Positions 36,857 through 44,971 are shown, numbered from the stretch's first letter. The stretch is DNA of 64,000 nucleotides from Kitasatospora herbaricolor (GCF_030813695.1 NZ_JAUSVA010000002.1:124001-188000), one strand, 5' to 3'. The notes: a model not told the origin generated them from the letters alone. Made by a program: numbers and translations.

Positions 36857-37432
36857 GTGACCGACCTGACCGCGACCGCTCCCTGCCCGTGCGTCCTCTG
36901 CGTCCCCGCCGCCTCCGCGACCTTCCTGGCCCGGCGGCAACGCAGGAAGCAGTGGGGCTCGGTGATGGCGCACGTCCAGGAGTACGGCTGGCACGTGGTC
37001 GGCGTGGGTGGCGGCGGGGACGTCCCCGACTGGGCCTTCACCGTCGGCCTGTGGCATTCCCACCGCATCCCCGAAATCGCCATGTTCGGCCTGGAAGTGC
37101 GCGGCCTGATGCACTGGATCGGTGATGCCGCGACCCTGCTGCGCGACGGGGCGCCCCGGGAGCCGGGCTCCCTCCTCCCCGGTGTCATCGAGGACTATCG
37201 GCTCCGGATCGAACCCGTCGACAACAGTTGGCTCCGCGCCCTGTTCGGCACGGCCGGCGGCTTCTACCGGCGGACTCCCGTCCCCTTTCTCCAGCTGGTC
37301 TGGCCCGACCGGGAGCACCGCTGGCCCGCCGACGAGCGGGCCAGTCCGGGCTGCCGCGCGCAACCCGCTCTCCATCTGCCGGTCGACAGGCACCCGCAGG
37401 GCGTCTGGACCGAGGAGGCCGCCTGGCAGTGA
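36857..37432 (+). CDS. DUF4262 domain protein
   Basis: A 191-residue protein. The DUF4262 core is clear: HVQEYGWHVVGVGGGGDVPD, WAFTVGLWHSHRIPEIAMFG, a helix around MHWIGDAATLLRDG and FYRRTPVPFLQLVWPDREHR followed by PADE. A short N-terminus has a CPCVLC motif. Function of the family is unknown; it occurs with toxin-immunity and stress genes. GTG 36857 lacks a clear Shine-Dalgarno, so TTG 36845 is also possible. Confidence 0.8.
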   Translation: MTDLTATAPCPCVLCVPAASATFLARRQRRKQWGSVMAHVQEYGWHVVGVGGGGDVPDWAFTVGLWHSHRIPEIAMFGLEVRGLMHWIGDAATLLRDGAPREPGSLLPGVIEDYRLRIEPVDNSWLRALFGTAGGFYRRTPVPFLQLVWPDREHRWPADERASPGCRAQPALHLPVDRHPQGVWTEEAAWQ

Positions 37433-37570
37433 GCCTTCGCCGCAGGCGCCGGCGGAGGAGATGCCACCGGCCGCGCCGAGCCGTTCCCCGTCCCGTCGGC
37501 AGGCCACCCGGTGCGCGGTCTCGGTGCTCCGCGGCGAGCGGGTTGAGCGAACGGGCCCGCCCGGGGCAGG

Positions 37571-37981
37571 ATGGCGATCGTGGACCTGAAGTACCCGTGC
37601 GTGTGCTGTGGCCGTCTGACGATGGCGGGGCCTCCCGGATCGTACGAGATCTGCCCCGTGTGCTGCTGGGAGGACGACCCGGTCCAGCTCCGGTGGCCGG
37701 ACCAGGCGATCGGGGCGAATCCGCGGACCTCCCTGATCGAGGCCCAGCGCAACTTCGTGGCGTTCGGAGCCAGTCACGAACAGTTCCTCGGGCAGGTCCG
37801 GGCACCTGAGGAGAACGAACCGCGGGACCGGAGTTGGCGGCCCGTCGATCCGGAGCGCGACCGCTTCGAGCCCCGGGGCGTGCAGCTCGCGGCCTGGCCC
37901 GACGACCGCACCGTCCTGTACTGGTGGCGCTACCGCGATCCGGGATTCTGGCGTCCTCCGCACGACGGCCCTTCCTCCTGA
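37571..37981 (+). CDS. CPCC-family cysteine-rich protein
   Basis: A 136-residue protein beginning LKYPCVCCGRLTM and PPGSYEICPVCCWEDDPVQL. The paired CxCC and CxxCCWEDD form a zinc-ribbon typical of the CPCC family (PF14206). NPRTSLIEAQRNFVAFGAS is the usual conserved helix after it. Members are single small proteins of unknown role, frequent near polymorphic-toxin and immunity genes. The start is ATG 37571; GTG 37580 is an alternative. Confidence 0.8.
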   Translation: MAIVDLKYPCVCCGRLTMAGPPGSYEICPVCCWEDDPVQLRWPDQAIGANPRTSLIEAQRNFVAFGASHEQFLGQVRAPEENEPRDRSWRPVDPERDRFEPRGVQLAAWPDDRTVLYWWRYRDPGFWRPPHDGPSS

Positions 37982-38479
37982 GGCGAACCACGGCCGTCGC
38001 GCCCGCAGGGTCGGCCCACGGGCGCCACCGGCGGAATCGGCCAAGGGCGTCACCGGCGGTCGTGGGGGTCTCGGTCCTCGGGGTCCTCGACCAGACCGCT
38101 GGCATACGGAATCGCCTCCGGATGCTCGCGCTGTCCCGGCTCCGGCTCGGCCTCGGCCAGGTCGGCCAGCACGGCAAGCACGGCCAGGAGACGGTCACGC
38201 TGGTCCTTCGGCTGCCGGGTCAGCACGGGGGGCCCGGCGGTGGTGCCGCAACGAGAAGGGCGCGCCGGCCGTCGCCGAAGGACTGCCGGGCGCGCCGGGC
38301 GACACCCCCGGGGCGCCGACGGCGACGGTGGCCGAGGTACACCTGCCGGTCGGGGAGACCCGCGCCGGGGAGACCCGCGCCGTGCTGAGGAGCGCACCGG
38401 GTGCGCAGGGCGGGCTGTGACACGAGCCCCCTTACGAGGGGCAGGGCAGGACGAGTCCGGAGCAACCCGGACGGCCGTC
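37982..38479. other. No supported gene; possible minus-strand scrap
   Basis: On the minus strand 38053-38235 reads LTRQPKDQRDRLLAVLAVLA and EHPEAIPYASGLVEDPEDRD, protein-like but with no start or known family. Nothing else is seen. Confidence 0.4.
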
Positions 38480-39283
38480 TCAGTCCGACAGGTCCCAGAG
38501 CAGCCGGTAGTACCTCGTCCGCTCCGGGTCGGGCTCGACGCCGTAGGCGTCGAGCAGCGCTCCTTCCCATCCCGGGCCGTAGTTCCACTCCGTGCTCCAG
38601 GTGGCGACGGCCAGGTCGGCCCAGCGGTCGGCGAGGCCGAGGGCGCCCAGGTCGACGTGGCCGACGCAGGTGCCGTCGTCGCCGACCAGGGTGTTGGGAG
38701 CGCAGGCGTCCCCGTGGCAGACCACGAGCCGGTCGACGGGCGGCGGGTCGGCCAGCACGTCGAGAGCGTGCTGCACGGTGCCGAGGGGGCGCAGGCTCTC
38801 GTCCCAGTCGGCGGGATCGATCCGGCCGGCGGCCGCCCTGGCCCGCACAGCCGCCAGTCGTCGGCCGGCCGACCAGTCGAACGGGCATTCCTCCACCGGA
38901 AGTCGGTCGTGCAACGCCCGCAGTCCGGCGCCGATCGCGCGCACCGCGGTGGCCGGGTCGCGCTTCCAGTGGTCGTCCACCGCCGTGCGGCCGGGCAGGC
39001 CGGCGGTGATGGTCCAGGCCCCCGATTCGTCCGAGCCCTCGGCCAGGACCTCGGGCACGACCGTGTGGGCGGCCGCCCAGCGCAGGCGCACCACCTCGGC
39101 CGGCAGGTCGATCCCGCTGCCGGCCGGTGTCCACTTGAGGAACTGTCGCGAGGCCCCTTCGCCGATCTGGAAGGTCAGGCCGCCGACGGCGTTGCGCCAG
39201 ACCGGCAGCGCGGGTCGTCCGGCCGCGAACTGGGTGACGATCCGGGGGACTTCGATCGGACCTTGGGAGAACGTCGGGATCAC
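38480..39283 (-). CDS. Aminoglycoside 3'-phosphotransferase family enzyme
   Basis: A 267-residue APH kinase. The N-lobe has GGLTFQIGEGASRQFLKWTP with the ATP-binding Lys. The C-lobe carries VVCHGDACAPNTLVGDDG (catalytic HGDxxxxN loop) and VGHVDLGALGLADRWADLAV (metal-binding D-x-G). The spacing and the final RTRYYRLLWDLSD match the APH(3') group of actinomycete resistance enzymes, which phosphorylate kanamycin/neomycin-type drugs. GTG 39283 has a weak Shine-Dalgarno. No antibiotic biosynthetic genes are adjacent, so it is probably an intrinsic chromosomal resistance gene. Confidence 0.9.
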   Translation of the reverse strand: MIPTFSQGPIEVPRIVTQFAAGRPALPVWRNAVGGLTFQIGEGASRQFLKWTPAGSGIDLPAEVVRLRWAAAHTVVPEVLAEGSDESGAWTITAGLPGRTAVDDHWKRDPATAVRAIGAGLRALHDRLPVEECPFDWSAGRRLAAVRARAAAGRIDPADWDESLRPLGTVQHALDVLADPPPVDRLVVCHGDACAPNTLVGDDGTCVGHVDLGALGLADRWADLAVATWSTEWNYGPGWEGALLDAYGVEPDPERTRYYRLLWDLSD

Positions 39284-39356
39284 CGGACCATTGTCGCAGC
39301 GCTCGCCGGGGTGGGGGCAAGCCGGTTTCTGCTCGCTCCGGCAGGCAGCCTTCGAC

Positions 39357-39370
39357 GGGAGCGCTCTCCC
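39357..39370. promoter_or_regulatory. LacI-type operator candidate, distal
   Basis: GGGAGCGCTCTCCC is symmetric at 12 of 14 positions and matches the GGGAGCGCTCCC class of streptomycete LacI-family (CebR-like) boxes. It lies about 103 bp, centre to centre, from the site at 39461. Confidence 0.5.
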
Positions 39371-39429
39371 CAGTCCGCCGCCAACGGCGTTCCGGGGTTG
39401 GTACGTTGACGGAGGACCAGCAAGATGCC

Positions 39430-39472
39430 TTGACAGTGCCTGCGGGGGATCCTAGCTTCGGAGAGCGCTCTC
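39430..39472 (+). promoter_or_regulatory. Promoter with overlapping LacI-type operator for the F5/8C-DUF1996 gene
   Basis: TTGACA (39430-39435), a 17-bp spacer and TAGCTT (39453-39458) are followed at once by GAGAGCGCTCTC (39461-39472), a perfect 12-bp palindrome over the expected transcription start. This is the usual arrangement for LacI-family repression of glycan-degradation genes. Confidence 0.65.
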
Positions 39473-39550
39473 TCCCCCCATGGACGTCGAGCGCCCGTCA
39501 TGCACCCTCACCGCACCTTTCCGGCTCCTTCCCCCACCCGATTGGAAGCC

Positions 39551-40891
39551 ATGAGGTCCTTCACCCTGCGGTCGCCGCTCCGGTCCCCGGTTCCGCGACC
39601 CCCTTCGCGCGCCCGCTCGCACTCCGCCTCCGGCAGGCTGCGCCGGCGGTTGACCGGCCTCGTCGCGGCCCTGGTCACCGCCGGAGCCCTGATCACCGGC
39701 ACCACCGGCCAGGCCCAGGCCGTGGACACCCCGCTGTCCCAGGGGCGGCCGGTCACCGCGTCCTCGGTCGAGAACGCGGCCTACCCGGCCGGGCTCGCCG
39801 TCGACGGCAACGGCGGGACCCGCTGGTCCAGCGCGGCCGCCGACAACCAGTGGATCCGGGTCGACCTCGGCGCCAACGCCGTGATCAACCGCGTCGTCCT
39901 GAACTGGGAGGCCGCGTACGCCAGCAGCTACCAGCTCCAGGTCTCGGCCGACGGCACCAACTGGGTCACCGTCCGCAACGCCACCGGCGCCGCCGGACAG
40001 CAGACCCTGGACCTCTCGGCCACCGGCCGGTACGTCCGGGTCTTCGCGACCGCGCGGGCCACCGCCTGGGGCGTCTCGCTCTGGGAGTTCCAGGTCTTCG
40101 GCACGGTCGGTACGCAGGCGGTGCCGCCCGGAGCGGTCCGGGTCGCGGAGTTCCTCGCCGAGTGCCCCTACAGCCACCGCCTGCCGGACGATCCGATCGT
40201 GCTGCCCGGCCTGCCCGGCGGCTCGCACATGCACAGCTTCTTCGGCAACAACGCCACCGACGCGTTCTCCGACCTCGGCCGGCTCGAAACGTCCGGCGGC
40301 ACCTGCAACCCGGTGACCGACGTCTCCTCCTACTGGGTGCCCACCCTGTACGCGGACAACGTCCCGGTCGAGCCGACCGGAACCACCTTCTACTACCTCG
40401 GGGAGGGCGTCCGGGACGACGTCATCGCCAACACCCAGCCGCTGCCCCGGGGCCTGCGCATCGTCGCCGGCAACGCCAAGGCGACCGGGCCGGACGACAA
40501 CACCATCTCGCGCTGGTCGTGCCTGCACGCCGGCGAGGTCAACCCGTCCCACAACTTCGTGAACTGCCCGGCGGGCACGATGCTGGAGTCGTACCTGGAC
40601 TTCCCGCAGTGCTGGAACGGCAAGGACCTCGACTCGGCCGACCACAAGAGCCACATGGCGTACCCCGTGGGCGGAGCCTGCCCGGCCACCCACCCGGTGC
40701 CGGTGCCCAAGCTCCGCCAGGTGCTGCGCTACCCGGTGACCGGCGACCCGTCGCGGCTGCGGCTGGCCTCCGGGCCCGGCTACACGATGCACGGTGACTT
40801 CTTCAACGTCTGGCCGGCCGCCGAGATGGAGCGGCGCGTCCGCGACTGCATCAACCCGATCGTGAAGTGCGGGGCCGACGGGCGTCCGTGA
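39551..40891 (+). CDS. Secreted F5/8-type C (CBM32-like) and DUF1996 protein
   Basis: A protein of about 446 residues. ATG 39551 has GGAAG upstream; ATG 39500 is possible but has no ribosome site. A long basic signal peptide ends near GQAQAVD. The discoidin/CBM32-like domain (about 60-180) shows SSVENAAYPAGLAVDGNGGT, RWSSAAADNQWIRVDLG and SLWEFQVFG. DUF1996 (about 190-430) has GSHMHSFFGN, SSYWVPTLY, FPQCWNGKDLDS and SHMAYPVGGACPATHPVPVP. DUF1996 occurs in secreted actinobacterial and fungal wall-associated proteins of unknown activity. The LacI-type operators suggest induction by a glucan-type saccharide. Confidence 0.88.
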   Translation: MRSFTLRSPLRSPVPRPPSRARSHSASGRLRRRLTGLVAALVTAGALITGTTGQAQAVDTPLSQGRPVTASSVENAAYPAGLAVDGNGGTRWSSAAADNQWIRVDLGANAVINRVVLNWEAAYASSYQLQVSADGTNWVTVRNATGAAGQQTLDLSATGRYVRVFATARATAWGVSLWEFQVFGTVGTQAVPPGAVRVAEFLAECPYSHRLPDDPIVLPGLPGGSHMHSFFGNNATDAFSDLGRLETSGGTCNPVTDVSSYWVPTLYADNVPVEPTGTTFYYLGEGVRDDVIANTQPLPRGLRIVAGNAKATGPDDNTISRWSCLHAGEVNPSHNFVNCPAGTMLESYLDFPQCWNGKDLDSADHKSHMAYPVGGACPATHPVPVPKLRQVLRYPVTGDPSRLRLASGPGYTMHGDFFNVWPAAEMERRVRDCINPIVKCGADGRP

Positions 40892-40915
40892 CGACCCGGC
40901 AGTACCCTTCACCGG

Positions 40916-40948
40916 CCCGGGCGGGACGGCGCAGCCCTCCCGCCCGGG
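40916..40948 (+). terminator. Terminator after the DUF1996 gene
   Basis: An 11-bp perfect stem (40916-40926 with 40938-40948) and an 11-nt loop lie 25 bp after the stop codon. Confidence 0.75.
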
Positions 40949-40977
40949 ACACCGCCGTCCTTCCGGAAGGGCCTCCG

Positions 40978-41628
40978 ATGAGAAGAGCGTTCGTCGGCGC
41001 GGCGGTGGCCTCGCTGGCCGTCTGCGGCGCACTCGCCGCCGTCGCGGTTCCCGGCGCCGGCGCGGAGCGGGCACCCGCCGCGGCCGCGACGGTGTCCCGC
41101 CAGGCCCCCGGAGGTGCGGCGGGCGCGGGCCCCGGGGCGGCGGCCGGCACCGGAGGCCCTGGAACGGACGTCGCCTCGACCCCGGGGTCGGCGTTCAACC
41201 CTACGGACCTCGCCTGGCTGCAGCTGGCCGCTCCGATGACCGAACAGGCTGTCCGAATGGCCCAGTTGGCCACCGTCAGGGCAGCCTCACCGGACCTGCG
41301 CGAGCTGGCGACGGCCGTCGCCGTCGCCGACGGTGCCGAACTGGCCCGCCTGCAAGCGCTCCTGGTGGGGGCCGGCGCCGACCGGGCCCGCCCGCACGAG
41401 GGCCACGACATGCCGGGCATGACCACCGCGGCCGAGTACGCCGCCGCGGAACAGGAGAGCGGCGCGGCCTTCGACCGCCTGGTCGGCGGCTACCTGCGCG
41501 AGTACCTGGAGCAGTCGGTCCGGCTCGCCGACTCCGAGGGCGCGGCGGGCAGGGAGCCGGCCACCCGCGAGCTGGCCGCCGACGTCCGCCGCAACCGCGC
41601 CGCCGAACTGGCCCGGCTGACGCCGTAA
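40978..41628 (+). CDS. Secreted DUF305 family protein
   Basis: A 216-residue exported protein with GGAAGG eight bases before the ATG. A signal peptide (MRRAFVGAAVASLAVCGALA) is followed by an Ala/Gly-rich spacer and a four-helix DUF305 domain: DLAWLQLAAPMTEQAVRMAQ, LRELATAVAVADGAELARLQ, the metal-binding-like HEGHDMPGMTTAAEYAA and FDRLVGGYLREYLEQSVRLA. DUF305 proteins are often near copper-handling genes, and the His/Met cluster fits metal binding. No copper genes are seen here. Confidence 0.8.
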   Translation: MRRAFVGAAVASLAVCGALAAVAVPGAGAERAPAAAATVSRQAPGGAAGAGPGAAAGTGGPGTDVASTPGSAFNPTDLAWLQLAAPMTEQAVRMAQLATVRAASPDLRELATAVAVADGAELARLQALLVGAGADRARPHEGHDMPGMTTAAEYAAAEQESGAAFDRLVGGYLREYLEQSVRLADSEGAAGREPATRELAADVRRNRAAELARLTP

Positions 41629-41721
41629 CCGGCGGCCCTCGGCCGGCCGAGCACCTCGGCGGTGCTGCGGTGGCGGGGTCGTCGGCGGGTGCGGTCCGCA
41701 CGCATCAGGGCAGGATGCCCG

Positions 41722-42120
41722 TCAGGGCCGGTCGAACCAGGCGAAGGCGGAGATCCGCCAGCCCTCCGGGGTGCGGACGAACTGGATGGTCTTCGTCCCC
41801 CCGCCCTCGAACGGTCGGCCGTCCGCGATCCCGGCCTTGCGGTACTCGCCGAACCTGGACGCGATGTCGCCCACGATCTCGGTCCGCTCGGAGGTCTCCC
41901 ACTCGGCGAACTCGACCAGCCGGCCGTCGGCGAGCAGGGCTTCGCGCGGTGCGACGAACTCGTCCACGGAGTAGACGGTGAAATCGGGGCCGGTCTTGAC
42001 GATCACGCCGCCCGGGACGACCAGCCGGCGGATCCGGGCCACGTCGGCGGGCTTGCCGCCCCGGTTGTCGAAGGCGCCGTAGAACTCGGCGGTCACCGCG
42101 TCGATCTCGGTCTTGGACAT
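41722..42120 (-). CDS. NTF2-like/DUF4440 family protein
   Basis: A 132-residue SnoaL/NTF2-fold protein: MSKTEIDAVTAEFYGAFDN, ADVARIRRLVVPGGVIVKTG, EWETSERTEIVGDIASRFGE and TKTIQFVRTPEGWRISAFAW. The cone-shaped fold serves many small-molecule enzymes and binding proteins; no specific catalytic set is visible. ATG 42120 was preferred because upstream codons are non-conserved. It is convergent with the DUF305 gene. Confidence 0.75.
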   Translation of the reverse strand: MSKTEIDAVTAEFYGAFDNRGGKPADVARIRRLVVPGGVIVKTGPDFTVYSVDEFVAPREALLADGRLVEFAEWETSERTEIVGDIASRFGEYRKAGIADGRPFEGGGTKTIQFVRTPEGWRISAFAWFDRP

Positions 42121-42252
42121 GGCGCGACAGTAACACCGCCGGGCCGACGGCGAGGTTCGGTTGCCGGGAACGGGCACCCGGCCCCCAGAAGCCGGCGCCC
42201 GGCGCCCGGCACGACGTGGGCCGTCGGCAGAGGAGCGGAAACCCTCGCTGAT

Positions 42253-42315
42253 TTTCTGTTATCGACGCGCCCCAGGTCCGGACTCCTCCTGTGGGACGTG
42301 CATTCCGGTGCGTCC
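42253..42315 (+). promoter_or_regulatory. Duplicated ECF-linked promoter, copy A
   Basis: Two blocks, TTTCTGTTATCG (42253-42264) and CTGTGGGACGTGCATTCC plus GGTGCGTCC (42289-42315), recur at the same 36-bp spacing in copy B (42785-42847), directly before the sigma-GH128 gene. Extra GC-rich sequence separates copy A from its leader start codon. The conserved spacing suggests recognition by the same sigma factor or regulator; which block is -35 or -10 is not certain. Confidence 0.65.
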
Positions 42316-42362
42316 CCGCGGCCCGTCCCGGCGGGCCGCCGCGACCGGGAGCGAGAGGCACC

Positions 42363-42404
42363 ATGTGCACGTTCGAGCCACGCCCGACCGGAGGACCGGC
42401 ATGA
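42363..42404 (+). CDS. 13-codon leader peptide derived from the sigma factor's 5' end
   Basis: GAGCGAGAGGCACC followed by ATG TGC ACG TTC GAG is nearly the same as the sigma-GH128 gene start (GAGCGAGAGGCACC ATG AGC ACA TTC GAG). The frame gives MCTFEPRPTGGPA and stops at 42402-42404, overlapping the next start in ATGA. It therefore has a good ribosome site and is positioned for translational coupling to the 90-residue protein. It is probably a relic of a duplication that may now act as a regulatory leader; expression is not proven. Confidence 0.5.
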   Translation: MCTFEPRPTGGPA

Positions 42405-42673
42405 GCACCACCCCCCGACCCGGCCACCCACCGGCGCCCGACACCGTGTCCGCCCCGCCGCCCGCCCTGCGGCTGGTACCCCCGCCGGGGGCGCCGGCGC
42501 CCCGGGCGGCCCAGCCCCTGCCGTTCACCTCCTACCCGAACCAACCTCCCGTCGGGCCGGCGGAGGCCCTGCTGCGCGAGGCGCTGGAACGAGTGCTCGC
42601 CCTCGCGGAGCGCTGGGAGGAGACCGAGCCCGACGCGCCGCACACCGTCGCGCTCTGGGACGCGCTCGGCTGA
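42401..42673 (+). CDS. Small Pro-rich protein under the duplicated ECF-linked promoter
   Basis: A 90-residue soluble protein starting MSTTPRPGHPPAPDTVSAPP, with a Pro-rich first half (PFTSYPNQPPVG) and a helical end (AEALLREALERVLALAERWE, HTVALWDALG). GGAGG lies seven bases before the ATG, and the start also overlaps the 13-codon leader's stop. No family is recognised. Because its promoter region duplicates that of the downstream sigma factor, it is probably a member of that sigma factor's regulon. Confidence 0.6.
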   Translation: MSTTPRPGHPPAPDTVSAPPPALRLVPPPGAPAPRAAQPLPFTSYPNQPPVGPAEALLREALERVLALAERWEETEPDAPHTVALWDALG

Positions 42674-42784
42674 CCGGCCGAGAAGGAGGAGGAAGGGGTG
42701 CGGTCCGGACGTCCGGACGCCCGCGGTCGCGCCGGGCACCGGCGACGCCGTGGGATGCCCGGGGACGACCCCCACCCATGCAGG

Positions 42785-42847
42785 TTTCTGTTATCGGCAT
42801 ACCGCGGATCGGCACTCCGACTGTGGGATGTACATTCCGGTCCGTCC
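42785..42847 (+). promoter_or_regulatory. Duplicated ECF-linked promoter, copy B
   Basis: TTTCTGTTATCG (42785-42796) and CTGTGGGATGTACATTCC plus GGTCCGTCC (42821-42847) precede the sigma-GH128 start by 34 bp. An ECF gene preceded by a sequence shared with its neighbour is the usual sign of autoregulation. Confidence 0.65.
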
Positions 42848-42880
42848 GGCGGTGCGCCGCGACGAGGAGCGAGAGGCACC

Positions 42881-44971
42881 ATGAGCACATTCGAGGACGG
42901 CGGCCTCACCGCGGCGAAGGTCGCGGCGGCGCAGCGGGGCGACGGTGCGGCGCTGGACGAGCTGTCGGCGTTCTGCCTGCCGTTGGTCTACAACATCGTC
43001 GGACGGTCACTGGGCCGGCCCGGGGAGGTGGACGACCTGTCGCAGGAGATCCTGCTCCGGGTCGTCGCCGGGCTGCCGCAGCTCCGCGATCCCTCCGCCT
43101 TCCGCAGCTGGCTGGTCGCGGTCACCGTCCGGCAGGTGCGCTGGTACCGGGCCGCGCAGGTGGAGGAGGTGCCGTCCGCCGCCCTGGAGGAGGTGGCGGA
43201 GCAGGCCGATCCGCAGGCGGACTTCGTGGACCTGTCGATCCTGCGGCTGGGGCTCACCGGCCAGCGCCGGGAGGTGGCGCTGGCGACCCGCTGGCTCGAT
43301 GCGGCCGATCAGGAGCTGCTGGCGCTGTGGTGGCTGGAGGCCGCCGGTCAGCTCGGGCGGGCCGAACTGGCGGCGGCCCTCGGGCTCTCGCCGGCGCACA
43401 CGGGGGTGCGGGTGCAGCGGATGAAGCAGCAGCTCGACATCGCCCGTTCGCTGGTGCGGGCGCTGGAGCGCCGGCCGGTCTGCCCGGAGCTGGCGGCGCT
43501 CGCCGAGTCCTGGGACGAAGTCCCCTCGCCGCTCTGGCGCAAGCGGCTGGCCCGCCACACGCGGGACTGCGCGCAGTGCACGGCGGGCGCGCGCGGGCTG
43601 ATACCCGCCGAGGGTCTGCTGGCCGGGCTGGCACTCGTCCCGGTACCGACCGCGCACCCGCTGCCGTTGCCGCTGACGGGCAGCGGCGAGGCTGGCGGCA
43701 CCCCGCCCACGGAGCACGGGCCGGGGCCGGACCAGGGCGCGGGCATGGACCAGGGCGCGGGCGCGGACCAGGGCGGGGGCGCGGACCAGGGCGCGGGTGT
43801 CGGCGCGAACCCGGCGCACGGCGGCGGAGCGGGCAAGGGCCCGAGCGTCGGACGGCGGGCGGCCCGGCACGGCCGCCGGGCCCTTCGCGCGGGCGGCCGC
43901 GGCCGCGCCACGGTGAAGAGCGTGAGCCTGATGGTGGGCGCGATGGCCGCCGTGGCGGCGCTGGGTGTGCTGGCGGCGAGCCTGAGCGCCGCCGATCCCC
44001 GTCCCGCCGCCGTCTCCGCGCCGGCGCTCGCCCCGGCCCCCACCGGTGACGCGCCGTCGGCCGCCGCGTCGGATCCGGCCGTTGCCGCCGCGCAGCCGTC
44101 CCCCTCCCCCTCCGCGGAACCGAGCGCCGCCGCCACCTCGGCGCGGCCCACCGCGACGCCCTCGGGCAAGCCGGCACCGTCCGCCGCCGCCACGGCGGCC
44201 GTCGCCCCGGCGCCCGCCGCCCAGCCGGTCCGCGGTGCCAAGAAGGGCGTGTCGACCTGGGCCTTCGACGGCGTGGGCACCGCGCTGACGGGTTCGGGAG
44301 CCTCCTGGTACTACACCTGGGGGCCCGACCACCCGGGCATCGCGGCGCCGGCCGGCGTCGACTTCGTCCCGATGATCTGGGGCTCGGCGGCGGTCGGCAA
44401 CGGCTCGCTGGCCAAGGCCACCCAGCAGGGCAGCAGTACCCTGCTCGGTTTCAACGAGCCGGATCTCGCCGCGCAGTCCAACCTGACGCCGCAGCAGGCC
44501 CTGGACCTGTGGCCGAAGCTGATGGCCACCGGCCTCAGCCTCGGCAGTCCGGCGGTCGCCTACGGCGGCGCCGATCCGGGCGGCTGGCTGGACCAGTTCA
44601 TGCAGGGCGCCAGGAGCCGCGGGTACCGGGTCGACTTCATCGCCCTGCACTGGTACGGCTCGGACTTCCGGACCACCGAGGCCGTCGGGCAGCTCCAGCG
44701 CTACCTCCAGGCGGTGCACGACCGGTACCAACTGCCGGTGTGGCTGACCGAGTACGCGCTGATCAAGTTCGCCGGCGGCACCAGCTTCCCGACCGCCGAT
44801 CAGCAGGTGGCCTTCGTCAAGGCGTCGACGGCGATGCTGCAGGGGCTGCCCTACGTCCAGCGGTACGCCTGGTTCGCCCTGCCCGCCACCGAGCCCGGGG
44901 CGACGGGCCTGTTCCAGCCCGGGGGCGCGCCGAACGCGGTCGGCTCCGCCTACGCCGCCGCGGGGCGCTGA
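42881..44971 (+). CDS. ECF sigma factor fused to zinc-finger-like segment, membrane helix and extracellular GH128-type domain
   Basis: A 696-residue one-protein signalling device. Sigma-2 (about 22-90; LPLVYNIVGRSLGRPGEVDD, LSQEILLRVV) and sigma-4 (about 138-190; LAAALGLSPAHTGVRVQRMK) are followed by an anti-sigma-like zinc motif HTRDCAQC (H226, C230, C233). A DQGAG-repeat linker, one membrane helix (about 346-370) and an Ala/Pro/Ser stalk come next. The external domain (about 455-696) is GH128/Asl1-like, with both catalytic Glu kept (E526 in GFNEPD, E624 in WLTEY). ECF groups with such C-terminal extensions are known (ECF52/ECF53 type). The likely role is beta-glucan or wall sensing that releases or exposes the sigma part. 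GAGAGG stands five bases before the ATG. Confidence 0.85.
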   Translation: MSTFEDGGLTAAKVAAAQRGDGAALDELSAFCLPLVYNIVGRSLGRPGEVDDLSQEILLRVVAGLPQLRDPSAFRSWLVAVTVRQVRWYRAAQVEEVPSAALEEVAEQADPQADFVDLSILRLGLTGQRREVALATRWLDAADQELLALWWLEAAGQLGRAELAAALGLSPAHTGVRVQRMKQQLDIARSLVRALERRPVCPELAALAESWDEVPSPLWRKRLARHTRDCAQCTAGARGLIPAEGLLAGLALVPVPTAHPLPLPLTGSGEAGGTPPTEHGPGPDQGAGMDQGAGADQGGGADQGAGVGANPAHGGGAGKGPSVGRRAARHGRRALRAGGRGRATVKSVSLMVGAMAAVAALGVLAASLSAADPRPAAVSAPALAPAPTGDAPSAAASDPAVAAAQPSPSPSAEPSAAATSARPTATPSGKPAPSAAATAAVAPAPAAQPVRGAKKGVSTWAFDGVGTALTGSGASWYYTWGPDHPGIAAPAGVDFVPMIWGSAAVGNGSLAKATQQGSSTLLGFNEPDLAAQSNLTPQQALDLWPKLMATGLSLGSPAVAYGGADPGGWLDQFMQGARSRGYRVDFIALHWYGSDFRTTEAVGQLQRYLQAVHDRYQLPVWLTEYALIKFAGGTSFPTADQQVAFVKASTAMLQGLPYVQRYAWFALPATEPGATGLFQPGGAPNAVGSAYAAAGR

